A stretch of 64,000 nucleotides of DNA from Marchantia polymorpha subsp. ruderalis (taxonomy: Eukaryota > Streptophyta > Marchantiopsida > Marchantiales > Marchantiaceae), in the NCBI GenBank assembly GCA_037833965.1, contig AP031353.1:5148501-5212500 (forward strand), written 5' to 3'. Each line of letters starts with the position of its first letter. Positions within the stretch are counted from its first letter, which is position 1. The notes under the pieces are model-generated. The model searched no databases. It was given only the letters and a program-made list of their open reading frames with translations, and had not been told where the DNA came from. Positions 12,864-24,000 of this stretch are shown one piece after another. A program made the translations under genes and the position numbers.

Positions 12864-15500
12864 CTACACTCTTATAATATAAAACGACTCACGGACAAAA
12901 CGCCTCTACTGCCAAACAACAGATAATGAAAGTATCCAACCATCCGAATTGCAAAATACAGGGTATAATTTAATGAACGGTCACAATGCCCACAGCGGGC
13001 AAAATTCCACGTTAAGTCTGGAGACCGGCGCGAATGCAACCGGATGGGTGAATATATATTGTTTACATAGATCTATTATGTCTAGCAAGTTGTTATAAAG
13101 TTTTGAGTACACGTATGTTTCGAAATCTTTGTACCTTGTAGGGTCAAATTCGCAGTCAGAGAGACAATAAACGTTGGTAAGCACTGAGATGCATAGTTCG
13201 GATCACCTTACAACTAGTAAGTGTGCACCTATTGCAAAACTTTCAGTTGATTTAGACTTGGAAGTTGCCTTACGGTTTTCGCATCCATTAGAATCCAGCT
13301 GTCATTTTATAACTCACGCAAATCTTGGATAACAATAATGATGCTACTTAATTTCTGCGTTAATTTATGCAAATTGTTTACAAGCATTGCATATTCAAAA
13401 CTTATCCTTGTCTTTTGCAAGTTTTGTTCTGTTGCTCAGTCGTTTAGTAAAATTCAACAACAAAAATGCAAAATATGCAAGACAGATCTCCAAGTATTAG
13501 ATATATCATTTGCTGAATCGAAATGAGTAGTTTAGATTATCGTTTAAACAATTGATTCTCAATGCAAAGTTGTGTTGTATGGATGGAAAATCTTAGCATT
13601 TGGATTGTAAAATGCAACTAATGACATATTTCATTATCAATGCAATAAATCATGTTTTTTTAATATACTTATGGAGACAATTAAGCAATTTCTTTAAAAA
13701 TTATCTATTTCAATTTCGTTACTCTCCAATAGTTTACAACTTCTTATTAACTATTTGCTAATCATAAAATTTACCATGATTAGCAAAATGTTTTTACTAT
13801 TGTATATATTTAGAACAAATATACGATGAAGTATGATGCATTAGATACTTTGAAAATGGCCGATTATAATCATGAGAAAATGATGTGGGTTGGCATACTA
13901 AATCAATACGAAAAATTGTACTATAACATTGGAAAATAAAATATTTCTCTTGAAGAAAAAATATTTTTCTCCTATACTAGATGACAATACTTTCTATTAT
14001 CATAGGTAATTTACAAATTTTAAAACATAGCAAATCAGATTTTATTAAAATAAATTTAGTTTCACTCTTATCATGCTTCTTGTATTAAAATAAAATTTTA
14101 AATTTATCTGTTGTAATTCATGAAAAAAAAATTATAGTTAAGACATGACATTTGAATTAAATTTTAAAAATGTAAATTTTTTTATGATCATTTTCATTAT
14201 TTTTCTAGCATTATACTGGAATTATATCAAATTTCAAATTTTTATATAGGTTTATTAATTTTTTCAAAAATTTATTATGTTGAATTAGAAAAGAAAATTT
14301 TGTAAAAATTAGAGAAATTTTCCATTTTGAACTTTGATAATAAAATATAAAGATGAACTGATTTGAAAAATCATGTAGATGATCATCATGTAAGCTTCTT
14401 GATATTTATGCATATATAGATGAAAGTTTGAAATATATTACATAATTAAGATTTAACATACTTATTTAACATATCAATTGATATAATGATCACTTTTTGT
14501 CTTTGCATTTTTTATTATAGAATTTTTTTATATGTCATATTTTTATTTGATATCATCAACTGGTAAATTTAAATTTGATCTTGATAAGAATATATAAGTT
14601 AAAAGACGCTTAAATTTTATTTTTTATAAAAAATTTAATTTAGATCTTAGAAATATTATTTTTATGATTTAAATGGACTACAGTTTTTAACGTATTTACA
14701 AAAAGATGTACATATTTTCATATTTTGATGTTCAATGTGACAGTGATTATTGTATATTTATGGTTGTTTTCATGGCTTGTAAAATTATTGTTTTGTAAAA
14801 ATGTTGCTAGATACAACCTTGATAGTCAATCATTCGAGTTTAAAGGTAGAGGAACACACTAAACTTTCTCTGATTTAGATGAGAGAGAAGAATTTAGTAT
14901 TATCTGCATAGAAAAGTTTACGCATGGACAACGTTTGGATAATTGTTTATCCCAACGTTGGATAAAATTTTATACTATTCTTTGCTGAGAATTAAAAAAT
15001 GTCTTGGATGTGTGCTTTAGAACTTGCATAATGAAAATGGATATGTAAAAGTTTAAATGACTAAAAGTTATCATCTCGATTGAATTTGGGATATTAATCG
15101 ATTTTTCCCAACTCAGAAAGACAATGTAATAGGTGTCATATGTAGATGTCAACTTTCTTGGAAGTCTAATTTATAAAAACTGTACACTGGTGTTGTATGT
15201 TTTAATAAAATGATAAAGAATATAGAAAATCCCTCAACAAATAGTGTATCATACACCAACTATGAAATTAAATGTATAGATCTTGGAATAATGCAGCTTT
15301 ATGGTGTTATTGGTATTTGGTAAAGTGATGATTTCCTTCGTCTATGATAGAGAAAACGACAACGATTTATTTGCTTTTGTATATTCACATCATCATCTGA
15401 TAATATTTAATCCTCACGACCTTAATGTTGAACAACAATGAGTAAAAATGCATACACTGTGGACAGAAATGATTGATTATAATGTGAGATGTTTTCCGTT
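12864..15500. other. AT-rich intergenic DNA, no gene seen
   Basis: Very AT-rich sequence with dense stops on both strands. No RNA gene, LTR or coding domain could be recognised. Confidence 0.65.
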
Positions 15501-16678
15501 TTGAGTAGTCGATGACACTCCAATTCAAAAGAGAGAGGTAGAAAGAAACACACCTCTTGGCGAGGGCTGGAGTCTCACTTGGAGTTCCCTGACATCGAAG
15601 TGATGCTCACTCAAGTTCCACCCAATGATTCCTCGATGTGAAAATTGAAGAATGAGTCCGAGTCCCCGTCCCCTTCGGATTATTGCGAGAGCCTGAATTG
15701 ATGACATGTCCAGAGATAGGAGAATATATATCATCATGCGCGGGTTATTCCCGGTTCAAACCCGGGGCGATATCACTCGAAGGATTCGAACCATGGGGGG
15801 AGGGGGTGGGGCAAGTTCAAGGCGATCACTGACTCGATGTCTCGTCTTTAGACCAAAGGTCAACAGAAACACGCTTCGAGCGCCATTGGACATACGTACG
15901 CCTCAGGGACTCACTCGGCCATTGGAATCCAGCTCGGATACGCTCACAGCTCAGAACCCACCACGTGGACTCGTTCCCGGCTAAATTCGAGTGGAACACC
16001 ACATAACCCCCACGTGACAACCGGTGCCGCCAATTTGGCGATCGGCAGTTGTAGCCCAGAGTCCTGTCAGTCCTGTCACCTCGCCAAAGTAGCAGCAGCA
16101 GCAGCAGATGTTCGAGTTTACCCCCGGCCTACCCCTACTCCGCCCGGTCCCCCCGTCCCGCTCTCTGCGGCCGCAAGCGCCAAAGCGGAAGCCCCTAGAG
16201 ACTAATGGTACGTCATGCATCTAACGGCGGGAGTGTGCAACCGGGACCCTGCCGGCTCAGAGAGAGCCGAATAACGGGCGGCAATTTGAAACGGGCCCCC
16301 CCAGATGGTGACACGCGCGTGGTTTGACTCGACCCTCGGGTCAGCCCAGCCCGTGGGGTTGGCGAGCGAAGGACGCGGGGCCCGGGCGGGCTGCTGGGTC
16401 GGGCTGGAATGGGGTGGGATGGCAAGGCATGGGGGGCCCCTCTCCCCCATGCCCAGGGCTAGGGTGGCTCCATGGGGCTTAACCTGACCGCAAGCCCTCC
16501 TGGGGTGGGGGGTCAGGGATGATGAGCGGGCAGGGGTGAGGGGTGAGGGGCGAGGGGCGAGGGGCAGGGGCTGCGTGGTCGGGTTGGGGGCCCCGTTAGT
16601 AGTAGAAGAAGGGGCCGGGGACATGGCGTGGAGTTTAGGCGAGGGGGAGGGTCAGACGAAGATTTGCTTGCTTGCTAG
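15501..16678. other. GC-rich upstream region of the glutaredoxin-like gene
   Basis: An abrupt switch from AT-rich to GC-rich DNA near 15500-15540. The block contains a tRNA T-arm-like hairpin (15750-15766), a (CAG)5-type run near 16091, long C and G homopolymer tracts (16290-16520) and a six-tract G-quadruplex motif (16533-16570). Open frames on both strands have composition typical of GC-rich non-coding DNA and show no family resemblance. It is probably distal promoter or CpG-island-like DNA. Confidence 0.45.
16533..16570 (+). other. G-quadruplex-forming sequence (six GGGG tracts)
   Basis: Six runs of exactly four G, at 16533, 16540, 16547, 16554, 16561 and 16567, separated by TGA, TGA, CGA, CGA and CA. 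More than four tracts with 2-3-nt loops meets the strictest four-tetrad G4 pattern, on the sense strand about 1.2 kb upstream of the glutaredoxin-like start codon. Confidence 0.85.
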
Positions 16679-16887
16679 AACGCGGAGCGGAGCGGATTGG
16701 AGCCTTTTCGTTTGTTTGATTCGATCGAAGGAAGGGGAGAGAAGCGATCAATCGATGGACCGAAGAGCTCTGTGTGTGTTTCTCTAGTAAGAAGAAAAGG
16801 CCGAGCCGATCGACCACCTGCGGGCCGTGTCGTCGTTGTATAGTCTTCGGCTTTCTCCACACCATCCCCGGAGCGGAGAGAGACTGG

Positions 16888-16922
16888 GAGAGAGAGAGAG
16901 AGAGTGTGTGTGTGTGTGTGTG
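16888..16922 (+). repeat. Compound (GA)n(TG)n microsatellite
   Basis: An uninterrupted GA tract followed directly by a TG tract, in the promoter or leader of the glutaredoxin-like gene. The corresponding position of the upstream duplicate carries GAGT/GA repeats instead (about 9719-9750). Confidence 0.9.
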
Positions 16923-17485
16923 CTTGTGTGTTCTTTTCCGTGCCAGAGCTTGTGGCGTCAAAGTCTGCGCACTAGTATTCTATTTTGCGCTTTTTTGTTT
17001 GTGTGTGCGTTGCGTGGTTTTTGCTCGCTCGTGGTATTCGGATGAGGGCGATCGTAGGTCGGGAAACCTAGAGCCAGGGCCGCTTTCTCGCAATTGGTTG
17101 GCTCGACGCGGACGAGAACAAGTGGGTGGGCAGAAAAAGTCGGAGCCGAGGCCATAGTCTCTCGGCGCGAGAGCAGTGGGCGAGGCAGAGTCACTCACAG
17201 ACAGGCCGCCAGGCGACCAGTTCTCCTCCTCGCACAGGAGCAGCAGCAACGAGTAAACGCTAGTGGAACCGCGTGTTGGTGCCTCCCCGGCGAGGTTATG
17301 GATGTTGCCCGTCGCTCTTGTTCTCTGAGCACTACTTCGACCTCTGCTGCTACTGGCTCCCACTTCTCCTCGTGCCGAGGTCTCGTGTACGCTGTTTGGT
17401 GTATTTAGACGCGGAGCAGAGCAGAGGAGGGCGGACGAGAGTTGATAAGAGCAGAGCAGAGTGGAGCGCAGTTCTTGAGATTGGA

Positions 17486-17507
17486 GAGCGAGCGAGCGAG
17501 CGAGCGA
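17486..17507 (+). repeat. GAGC tetranucleotide microsatellite
   Basis: About five GAGC units; the duplicated upstream region has only two at the matching position (about 10210-10219), so the repeat has expanded or contracted since duplication. Confidence 0.9.
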
Positions 17508-17781
17508 TTCGGGGTCTCATGTCTTGGTTAGCCGGCTCTGTAGCAATCCATCGTTGAGGAATCGAGGAGCTTCATCGTCGACGCACACGCACACCCTTAC
17601 CCTCGCTTAGAGTATAACCCGGCCCATTGCGGCCCGTGCCGAATCGCAGGGCGTCGCGCGTTCTGAGATTGGTGGGGTGTCGGTCGGTGAGTAAGTTTGT
17701 AGTCCCTAGGAAGAGAGAGCAGTTTTGCTGCTCTCAGTTCTAGAACCTGTAGCTGAAGAAGTTGCTGCGCAGGCAGGCAAC

Positions 17782-19653
17782 ATGGGCAACACTATGGGAA
17801 AGAAGAGGAAGATGGGAGGTAGCCTTTCGTCGAAGAGATTCGGGGGCCCCGATGTTCATGCCAAGAAGGACGGATTGAGCCCTCTGGGGAGGAGCTACTC
17901 AATGCCCTTGCACGCGAAGCCCAAGTCGGACAATTACCACGTCGTGGCGCTCACTTCGAGCACGTACGGGATTCTGAAAGTGGATGCGACCAAGGACCTC
18001 GACGATGCTCGGACTCCGGTAGGGAAGAGCCGCTTGAAAGAAGGCTCTGGCATCGAAGGGCTCGAGCAGTTGAAGGACCTCGACACGGCAGCCGGCGGCA
18101 TTTCCATGCCCTGGTCGGAGGTGGAGGAGATTCTGAACCGGATGAAGCCGATCAAAGGAGGCCCGACGAAGGAGAGCGAGAAGGAAAGGCTGGTGACTGT
18201 GACAGAAGAAGTGCTGGGGGAGCCGGAGACAATCAACATGTGGGAACTGATGGAGGGATTAGACGACGATGCTCGGAGCCCTTCGCCTTTGTATACGTCT
18301 CCTTTGAATCTTCAGCCCGTGCTTCCGGCACCTCCGAAGAAGGGTCGGAGTTTAGAATCCTCGCTTTCCTTTTCTGCCGTGCACTCTGTCACCGAGGTCG
18401 ATGCGCCCACGCTGAAAGCTGCAATTCACGCTGAGGCTGCGGCGGAGCAAGCCTGGAAACCTCCACAGTCCACGGAGAACACCGTCGCAGGGAGAATTCA
18501 CGCCCCGGCGCTGTCGTCGCGCCCTGGATCTGGCAAAGAGAATGCCGAACCCGTCAAGCCTCTTGTGAGAGACGCAGCAGCCGCATTCACTCTGACGACC
18601 GAGAAACAGGTTCCCGTCGGCATTTCCAGCAAGGGCGGAGTGAGCGCCATCGTCAACGCACTGAACAACCGGAGTGCGGCAGGTTCCAAACCTCAGCAGC
18701 AGCAGCAGACGGATACCAGGAAGGCCCTTTCCAACTCGGTAGCCACACCCGAGGCCATCGATGTGGCCGCTTCTCAGGATCCTACATCGCTAGGATTGGA
18801 GCCGCAGTCGAGCTACACGTCTCCCTTCAGCTTTCAGACGACGTCCTCGGACGATTCGGACGATCACTTGCCTCCGGGCAGTCCCTTATTCGATCCTGAG
18901 CTTCTCGCGTCTTTCGAGAAGGCCATGGAAGAAGTGTCGGAAGACGAGTGGTACGCCGTGAGGCGCAGCGATGCGGACGTCGCCTCGACGTCCGGGAGCT
19001 CTTCGGACGGAGAGGGTCCCAATGGCAGGATTGCCAATGGCAAGATTAGCTCCGTCGTCGTCGAAGCCTCGCCTCTGGCCCGGAACCCCGAGAGCGACGC
19101 GAACTCGAGAAAGATGTTCTCCAAAGTGGCCCCGTTCGAATTCGAGAAGAAGAGACCCGTGGCTCAGGTAGATCCCTTGCTCAAGTTCGAGAGAAAGTGT
19201 CCTCCTGGCGGAGAGGGCCGAGTCGTGCTCTACTTTACCAGTCTGAGAGGAATCCGGAAGACCTTCGAGGATTGCAGCCACATGAAGATGATAATCAAAG
19301 GATTTAATGTTGCTATAGACGAGAGAGATGTATCGATTCACGCCGAATTCCGGGAAGAGCTGAGAGAGCTTCAAGGCAAGATGGTTCCCGTACCTAGGCT
19401 GTACATCAAGGGCCATTACATCGGTGGCGCGGAGGAAGTGTCATTGCTGCACGAGGATGGCACTCTCGCCAAGCTGCTGGAAGGCCTGCCTCACCAAACG
19501 TCATGGGAGCAGTGTGATGGCTGCGGAGGAGTGAGATTCGTTCCGTGTTCAGAGTGCAGTGGGAGCTGTAAGGTGATTACTGAGGATGGCGAGGTCGCGA
19601 GGTGTACAGAATGCAACGAGAACGGGTTGATGAGATGCCCGATTTGCCCCTGA
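17782..19653 (+). CDS. Glutaredoxin-like protein with C-terminal Cys-rich tail
   Basis: An intronless gene of 623 aa, about 200 residues longer than typical angiosperm members of this plant family. I chose ATG 17782 (MGNTMGKKRK); Gly2 with a basic cluster resembles a myristoylation site, but the Cys3 common in angiosperm relatives is absent. Family landmarks are a SYSMPLH block (residues about 39-45), YHVVALTSSTYGIL (about 52-65), INMWELMEGLDDD (about 151-163), a long low-complexity middle with a Q5 run, then a glutaredoxin-like fold (about 479-575: VVLYFTSLRGIRKTFEDC, VPRLYIKGHYIGG). The tail has four CxxC pairs: CDGC, CSEC, CTEC and CPIC. The CxxC/CxxS redox motif is replaced by SLRG, as known for this subfamily, so classical thiol-disulfide activity is not expected; the tail probably binds zinc. 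The role is likely scaffolding or signalling at a membrane (inference). Confidence 0.88.
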   Translation: MGNTMGKKRKMGGSLSSKRFGGPDVHAKKDGLSPLGRSYSMPLHAKPKSDNYHVVALTSSTYGILKVDATKDLDDARTPVGKSRLKEGSGIEGLEQLKDLDTAAGGISMPWSEVEEILNRMKPIKGGPTKESEKERLVTVTEEVLGEPETINMWELMEGLDDDARSPSPLYTSPLNLQPVLPAPPKKGRSLESSLSFSAVHSVTEVDAPTLKAAIHAEAAAEQAWKPPQSTENTVAGRIHAPALSSRPGSGKENAEPVKPLVRDAAAAFTLTTEKQVPVGISSKGGVSAIVNALNNRSAAGSKPQQQQQTDTRKALSNSVATPEAIDVAASQDPTSLGLEPQSSYTSPFSFQTTSSDDSDDHLPPGSPLFDPELLASFEKAMEEVSEDEWYAVRRSDADVASTSGSSSDGEGPNGRIANGKISSVVVEASPLARNPESDANSRKMFSKVAPFEFEKKRPVAQVDPLLKFERKCPPGGEGRVVLYFTSLRGIRKTFEDCSHMKMIIKGFNVAIDERDVSIHAEFREELRELQGKMVPVPRLYIKGHYIGGAEEVSLLHEDGTLAKLLEGLPHQTSWEQCDGCGGVRFVPCSECSGSCKVITEDGEVARCTECNENGLMRCPICP

Positions 19654-20230
19654 TGGAGGTGCGGGAGACTAGACATGTAAGAAATCGCCTTTCGCATCCG
19701 TGAGTTACCATCGCAGAGCTGCGTGGAGGAGGGGGTGTTCCTTCAGGATGGATCCAGCGTCCGCAACCGATAAATTGTGGGATCAGGGCTCTCCTCCTTC
19801 CTCCTTATTTCAATCGAGGTTCACAACGTAATGTCACATTCTAACTGGAGAATTGGTTCTGACCCCGTCTGACCACTATCGATACAACGATGAATTTTTA
19901 GTCTCCATCTGCCCCGAGATGAGGAGAAGCGGTTTAGCTGCCTGCACCATTGCCACCATGCTGGAGACTGCAAGATGGGCTTCTTATGGTTGATCTGGTC
20001 GTCTTCTCGTCATCAACGGCTGACAGATTTGCTGAATATACAGACAGAGGCAGTGGTCGGTGAATTTTATTGGTGTTGGAATTGGGTCGCAGCTCAATTG
20101 TATGCTCATTGAACTGTGATATCTTGTCATAATAGCAATCGTTATAGGAAATTTATTCCGTGTACAACATGATAGTAGCGAGCATTACATAGAAATCTAC
20201 TGCTAACCTAACAGCAACTAGTTTAGAAGT
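19654..20230 (+). other. 3' UTR and flank of the glutaredoxin-like gene
   Basis: Mixed-composition, non-coding sequence after the TGA. No clear AATAAA; composition declines by about 20200. Confidence 0.4.
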
Positions 20231-23200
20231 TTTGTACCCGCATTTTGAGTATCAGACAAGTTGCCGAGCGGCCCTTATCTCTGAAAAGTACCGCAGCCGC
20301 TTCCAGTTACAGCCTGTTAGTTTTGAACTCCGCATCAGGGGTCGAGGCCGACTAAGGGGCCGGCCTGGCCCGATTGTGTATATATCAAAGGCTTGCACTC
20401 TTTGCCTTGTAAAGGGACCAGTGGTTGGTTGTATGGTGAGGGTGAAATAATTATTTCGACCATTCACGAAGTAAAAAAAAACTTTTTCCTCTCATTCATT
20501 TGTGTGAGACAGGTGCTACATTCTCTTTCTTCGTTTCTTCCCTCACACTGTCAGGCTTTGTGTGTCGCCCAGCTCGCCTGTTGGAGTCGTATCGTATCGA
20601 ATGCACACAACTCTTCCTCCGTACCTCGATGTGATGCTTTGCCTCTCTTCGCTTTTGAAACGCCTGATGCTCGTTCAGCCCTCCCCCCTGGACAGCCAGC
20701 CCTGTCTGCGAACTGTCCCGCCTTCCTCTCCCCCTTGTCCCGGACACAGAAAGCTGGCTGTACAATTCTCCACATGTTCGCTGGCTCCATGTTGCAAAAC
20801 CGCTGTGGGCCAGGTCACAAAGGTGGTGCTTGCCTTGAGGCTTGCCCAGGCCGAGTGAAAAGCGGGGGCTGTACAGCGAGAGCCAATTTCAGTCGCAATC
20901 TCACTAGTGATCTCGCTAGTCAGGAGGAGTAGCAGGAAAGAGGAAGAGTGCACTCTAATTAACGCAGCGGTGTCGTCAATTTCATAGTTGACCATGTCTG
21001 ATTGCAATCCGCCACGAGCAGCAGCTGGACATTCCCCGGGTTTTTAGAAGATGGGCATGCTAGCAGAGCCTTGTGCGCGCAGCCACCCAGCCGGCCGGCC
21101 GTTCACCACTTCTCCTCGACTCTGCTGGGAATCACTGCAGCAGGTGGAGATCAGGCCGAGATGTGAGGAAGAGCCTGGACGAGACTGATGGCCGCTGACG
21201 TGGTCGCTGTCACCATCGGGAAAGTGAATGTTAATTTGGTACGAAAGCCTCCAGCTGCCAGCAACACCACTGGGCCCCTGCGGTCCTACCACTCTCCCCA
21301 CCGCATCCACGATTCTTCACGCCTGCTGCAGCCTGCCTGCCTGCCCGCCCGTCTGCCTATTTAGTATTTACCCTCTCCTCCTCCCTCTCAGACAGCTCCC
21401 CTCCCCCACCACAACCTCCAGAGTCCACACTCCTGTGCCCTTCAAATCCACAGTCTCCTAGTAAATACTCCAATTCGGGAATACTTGACACAGCCCGATA
21501 CGATTCAGTCGAAGCTCTCGGATGTAATCTGTACGACCCTACCTTCGGGAGATGGCGGATGGGTCCACCACACATCCGATCGATCGATCAATCGCTCGCT
21601 TGCAGCACAGTGTAGAGGGTAACGGGTCCCTCGTAGTAATGCGGACAAGTCGAGCCTCTAGTCCTCGCAGGACAGAGCTGGAGGCACGGGCGATGGGACT
21701 TCTCGGACGTCCGGCATCCGCCTTTCGCACACTTGCGATCGGACAGACGAAGCTCGGAAGGACCGGGCAACTTGCTGCATCACACACTAATGTCCGGCCT
21801 CGTTGGACTGTGGTGTAGCTGGAAGCTGGGTGCCACCCAACCCGACCCGACCCATACATGCAGAGGGAAAATAGGGAAACAGGGAAATCTGTGAAGGATG
21901 AGGTCGCATCTTGGGGTTTCAACATTGATTGGGGGCATTCCCCGCGTAATGAGCTGCAGTACATTGTCATCGATCCATGAGAGGTTTCGTATCGAAATAA
22001 ATCTCGTGAGCAATAAGTGGAGATTCCGATGCCCATCAATGATAAAATTTGATTTGTTGCTCGCAATTACACACTTCCTCATTGAAGAGACCGAGCAAGT
22101 TCATAATCGCGACCCTCAAGGCTCCAACCCTCTCGTCTGACCTGTTCATATTATTTATCGCTATCTGGCTTCTTTTATGTCCACAGTACTTTCTGTCTGG
22201 CCTCCTCCTCCTGTTTGGAAGTGTTCAAATCGCACATTCTCTCCTCTCTGTCGGTCTTCGTCCTATCCCAGACGCGAATCAGGTGATGTGATATGTTCCT
22301 CTCTAGGTCAAACCTATTCCTACAACTCGCCAAAGTGGCAAAGTCTCTCTTGCTAAATTATAACCCTCACCAGGACGCATTCGCAGCACCCAATAGATTT
22401 CCGTGATCGTGTCCTCGCAGATGCTTCGTCTCATTTGTAGCTGGAAAATTCTACTTATGAGAGCAACCATTTCACATGGAGAAATATTGCGGCTTACCTT
22501 GTTCCATCTCTCTCCAGTTACTCCCATCTGGTTGTTACCTCTCATTTCCAACCAGAATGAGGGAGGCGATGATTCTTGCCATATCGGATAGAGCGTCAGA
22601 ACCATAAAGCGAATATGTACACGGTTTATATTCCCTGATCAGTGCATAGTAAGAAGGATATGAGCGTCTTTGGCTCATTCACTTAGCGCGTGGCCAGATG
22701 ATGGCGACACATCCATTCAGAAATTTGTTTCAAGTTGCATTCACGAAGGGATCTGATTCTCTCGTACGCTTGAAAACTGCTTTGTCTCCGCGTTGTCAAA
22801 ATCTGTTTCTCCCCTTCTCTAATTCTAATCCTTGTGTCTTAAAATGGGAATAAATGAAGTAAATGGGCGAGAAAGGAGTCAGTCAATTGTCGCAATCGCA
22901 ATCTTGTATGAAACTGCGGACCGTACTTGCATCGTTTCTGATGCTACTCAAAGACAATAAAACCTAATTAGAAAGTCGCAGACCATGCTCCTCAAGTCTT
23001 ATCTTTCTTTCTGTCCGTTCTTTTGCTTCCATTCCATTTCTGTACTTTCTTGAAATCTTCTTCGACACCGGACCAAAACTCGTTTTTTCCATATGGCCAG
23101 TGCTAGGGTGCCTCGTTTTGGCCTTGCTTTGAGTTCCTGCGTGACTCGTGACTCGTTTCATTCCCTCTTCGTGTGAACCGAATTGTTACTTGTCTTGTCA

Positions 23201-24000
23201 TGCTCTTGCAGCGTCAAGTTGCCAACACACCTGACAGGCCAAGCAGGCAAGTAGTCCACCCCCATGCCCATCTCCCCATCTCCTCCTGCAGCATTTGCTC
23301 CCCGCCTGAGTTTCCAAAGCCGCCAATCGAGGAGATGAAAATCAATCCATCAATTAATCAATCAGTCGAATCAGTCGAATGCATAGGATACACACCTACG
23401 GTGTGAGAGAATTCGGAGCCGCAGGGGCATGCGAGAATGACCTCGGCTTCATCAGCTCTGCAGAATGATCTGCTGTAAAATCCTGGATGGATATAAAGAA
23501 TCATAGTCTGGTGGGACTCAGGCCACGTCATCCCCATTCAGGCTGCGCATGTGTCGAGCCGAGCGAGTTAAGGCTCCATTAAACACGACAAATCGAAGGC
23601 CAGTGAACTGTCTCCATCGATCGGACTCTCATCGCATCACCATCCATCGAACTCAACCCTAAATCGCATCTGTCCATGCAGTACACGAGTGGAATACGAG
23701 TCGAGTAAGAATTTCGGAAGAGTATAAATTTATTAATTTAATGGAGTACATTCAATTGAGTTATAGATTTATATTAGAGACCAGAATCTGCACATCTAAG
23801 GCTGACTTCGCTGAGAATAGGAGCCTGTGGTTTAATTCTTCCATTCTTTATCTCGTGTCACATGAAAAATTTAAGTCTTCCAGCTTTATTCCTCTCGGTG
23901 TCATCTTGCCTTCCCCGCCTTCTTTTCTCCGCACCACCAAGTCGACATTTCACTCAACTGCGAGTGACTTGGACTGAAAGGCACTCAATAATTGTATCAT
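20231..24000. other. Mixed-composition region without a supportable gene
   Basis: Moderate GC sequence with several open frames of 70-180 codons on both strands (for example about 20393-20932 + and 21539-22066 -). None shows a domain, signal peptide or splice-consistent continuation that I can recognise. Pyrimidine-rich stretches (20510-20720, 21290-21470) explain much of the openness. It could hold a non-coding transcript or a species-specific gene; the sequence alone does not decide. Confidence 0.4.

Larger units (their letters stand above)
16679..17781 (+). promoter_or_regulatory. Promoter and leader of the glutaredoxin-like gene
   Basis: GC-rich upstream region with a compound GA/TG microsatellite (16888-16922), a GAGC run (17486-17507) and a possible TATA element, TATAAC, at 17613-17618. 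A diverged second copy of this whole region lies at 9485-10390. Collinear conservation of several blocks between the two copies marks the parts that have changed least. In the copy a TATATA lies in the position of the possible TATA element here. Confidence 0.5.

Noticed and set aside
17725..17781. Upstream in-frame extension of the glutaredoxin-like protein
   Set aside because: It would need a non-ATG start; the ATG at 17782 gives the family-typical MGN start with Gly at position 2.
18886..19416. 176-codon minus-strand frame inside the glutaredoxin-like gene
   Set aside because: Shadow of the real coding sequence in GC-rich codons.
20393..22066. Open frames of up to 179 codons in the 20-22 kb region
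   Set aside because: No domain, no splice-consistent neighbours, start in AT-rich sequence and continue in pyrimidine-rich sequence; not enough to call genes.
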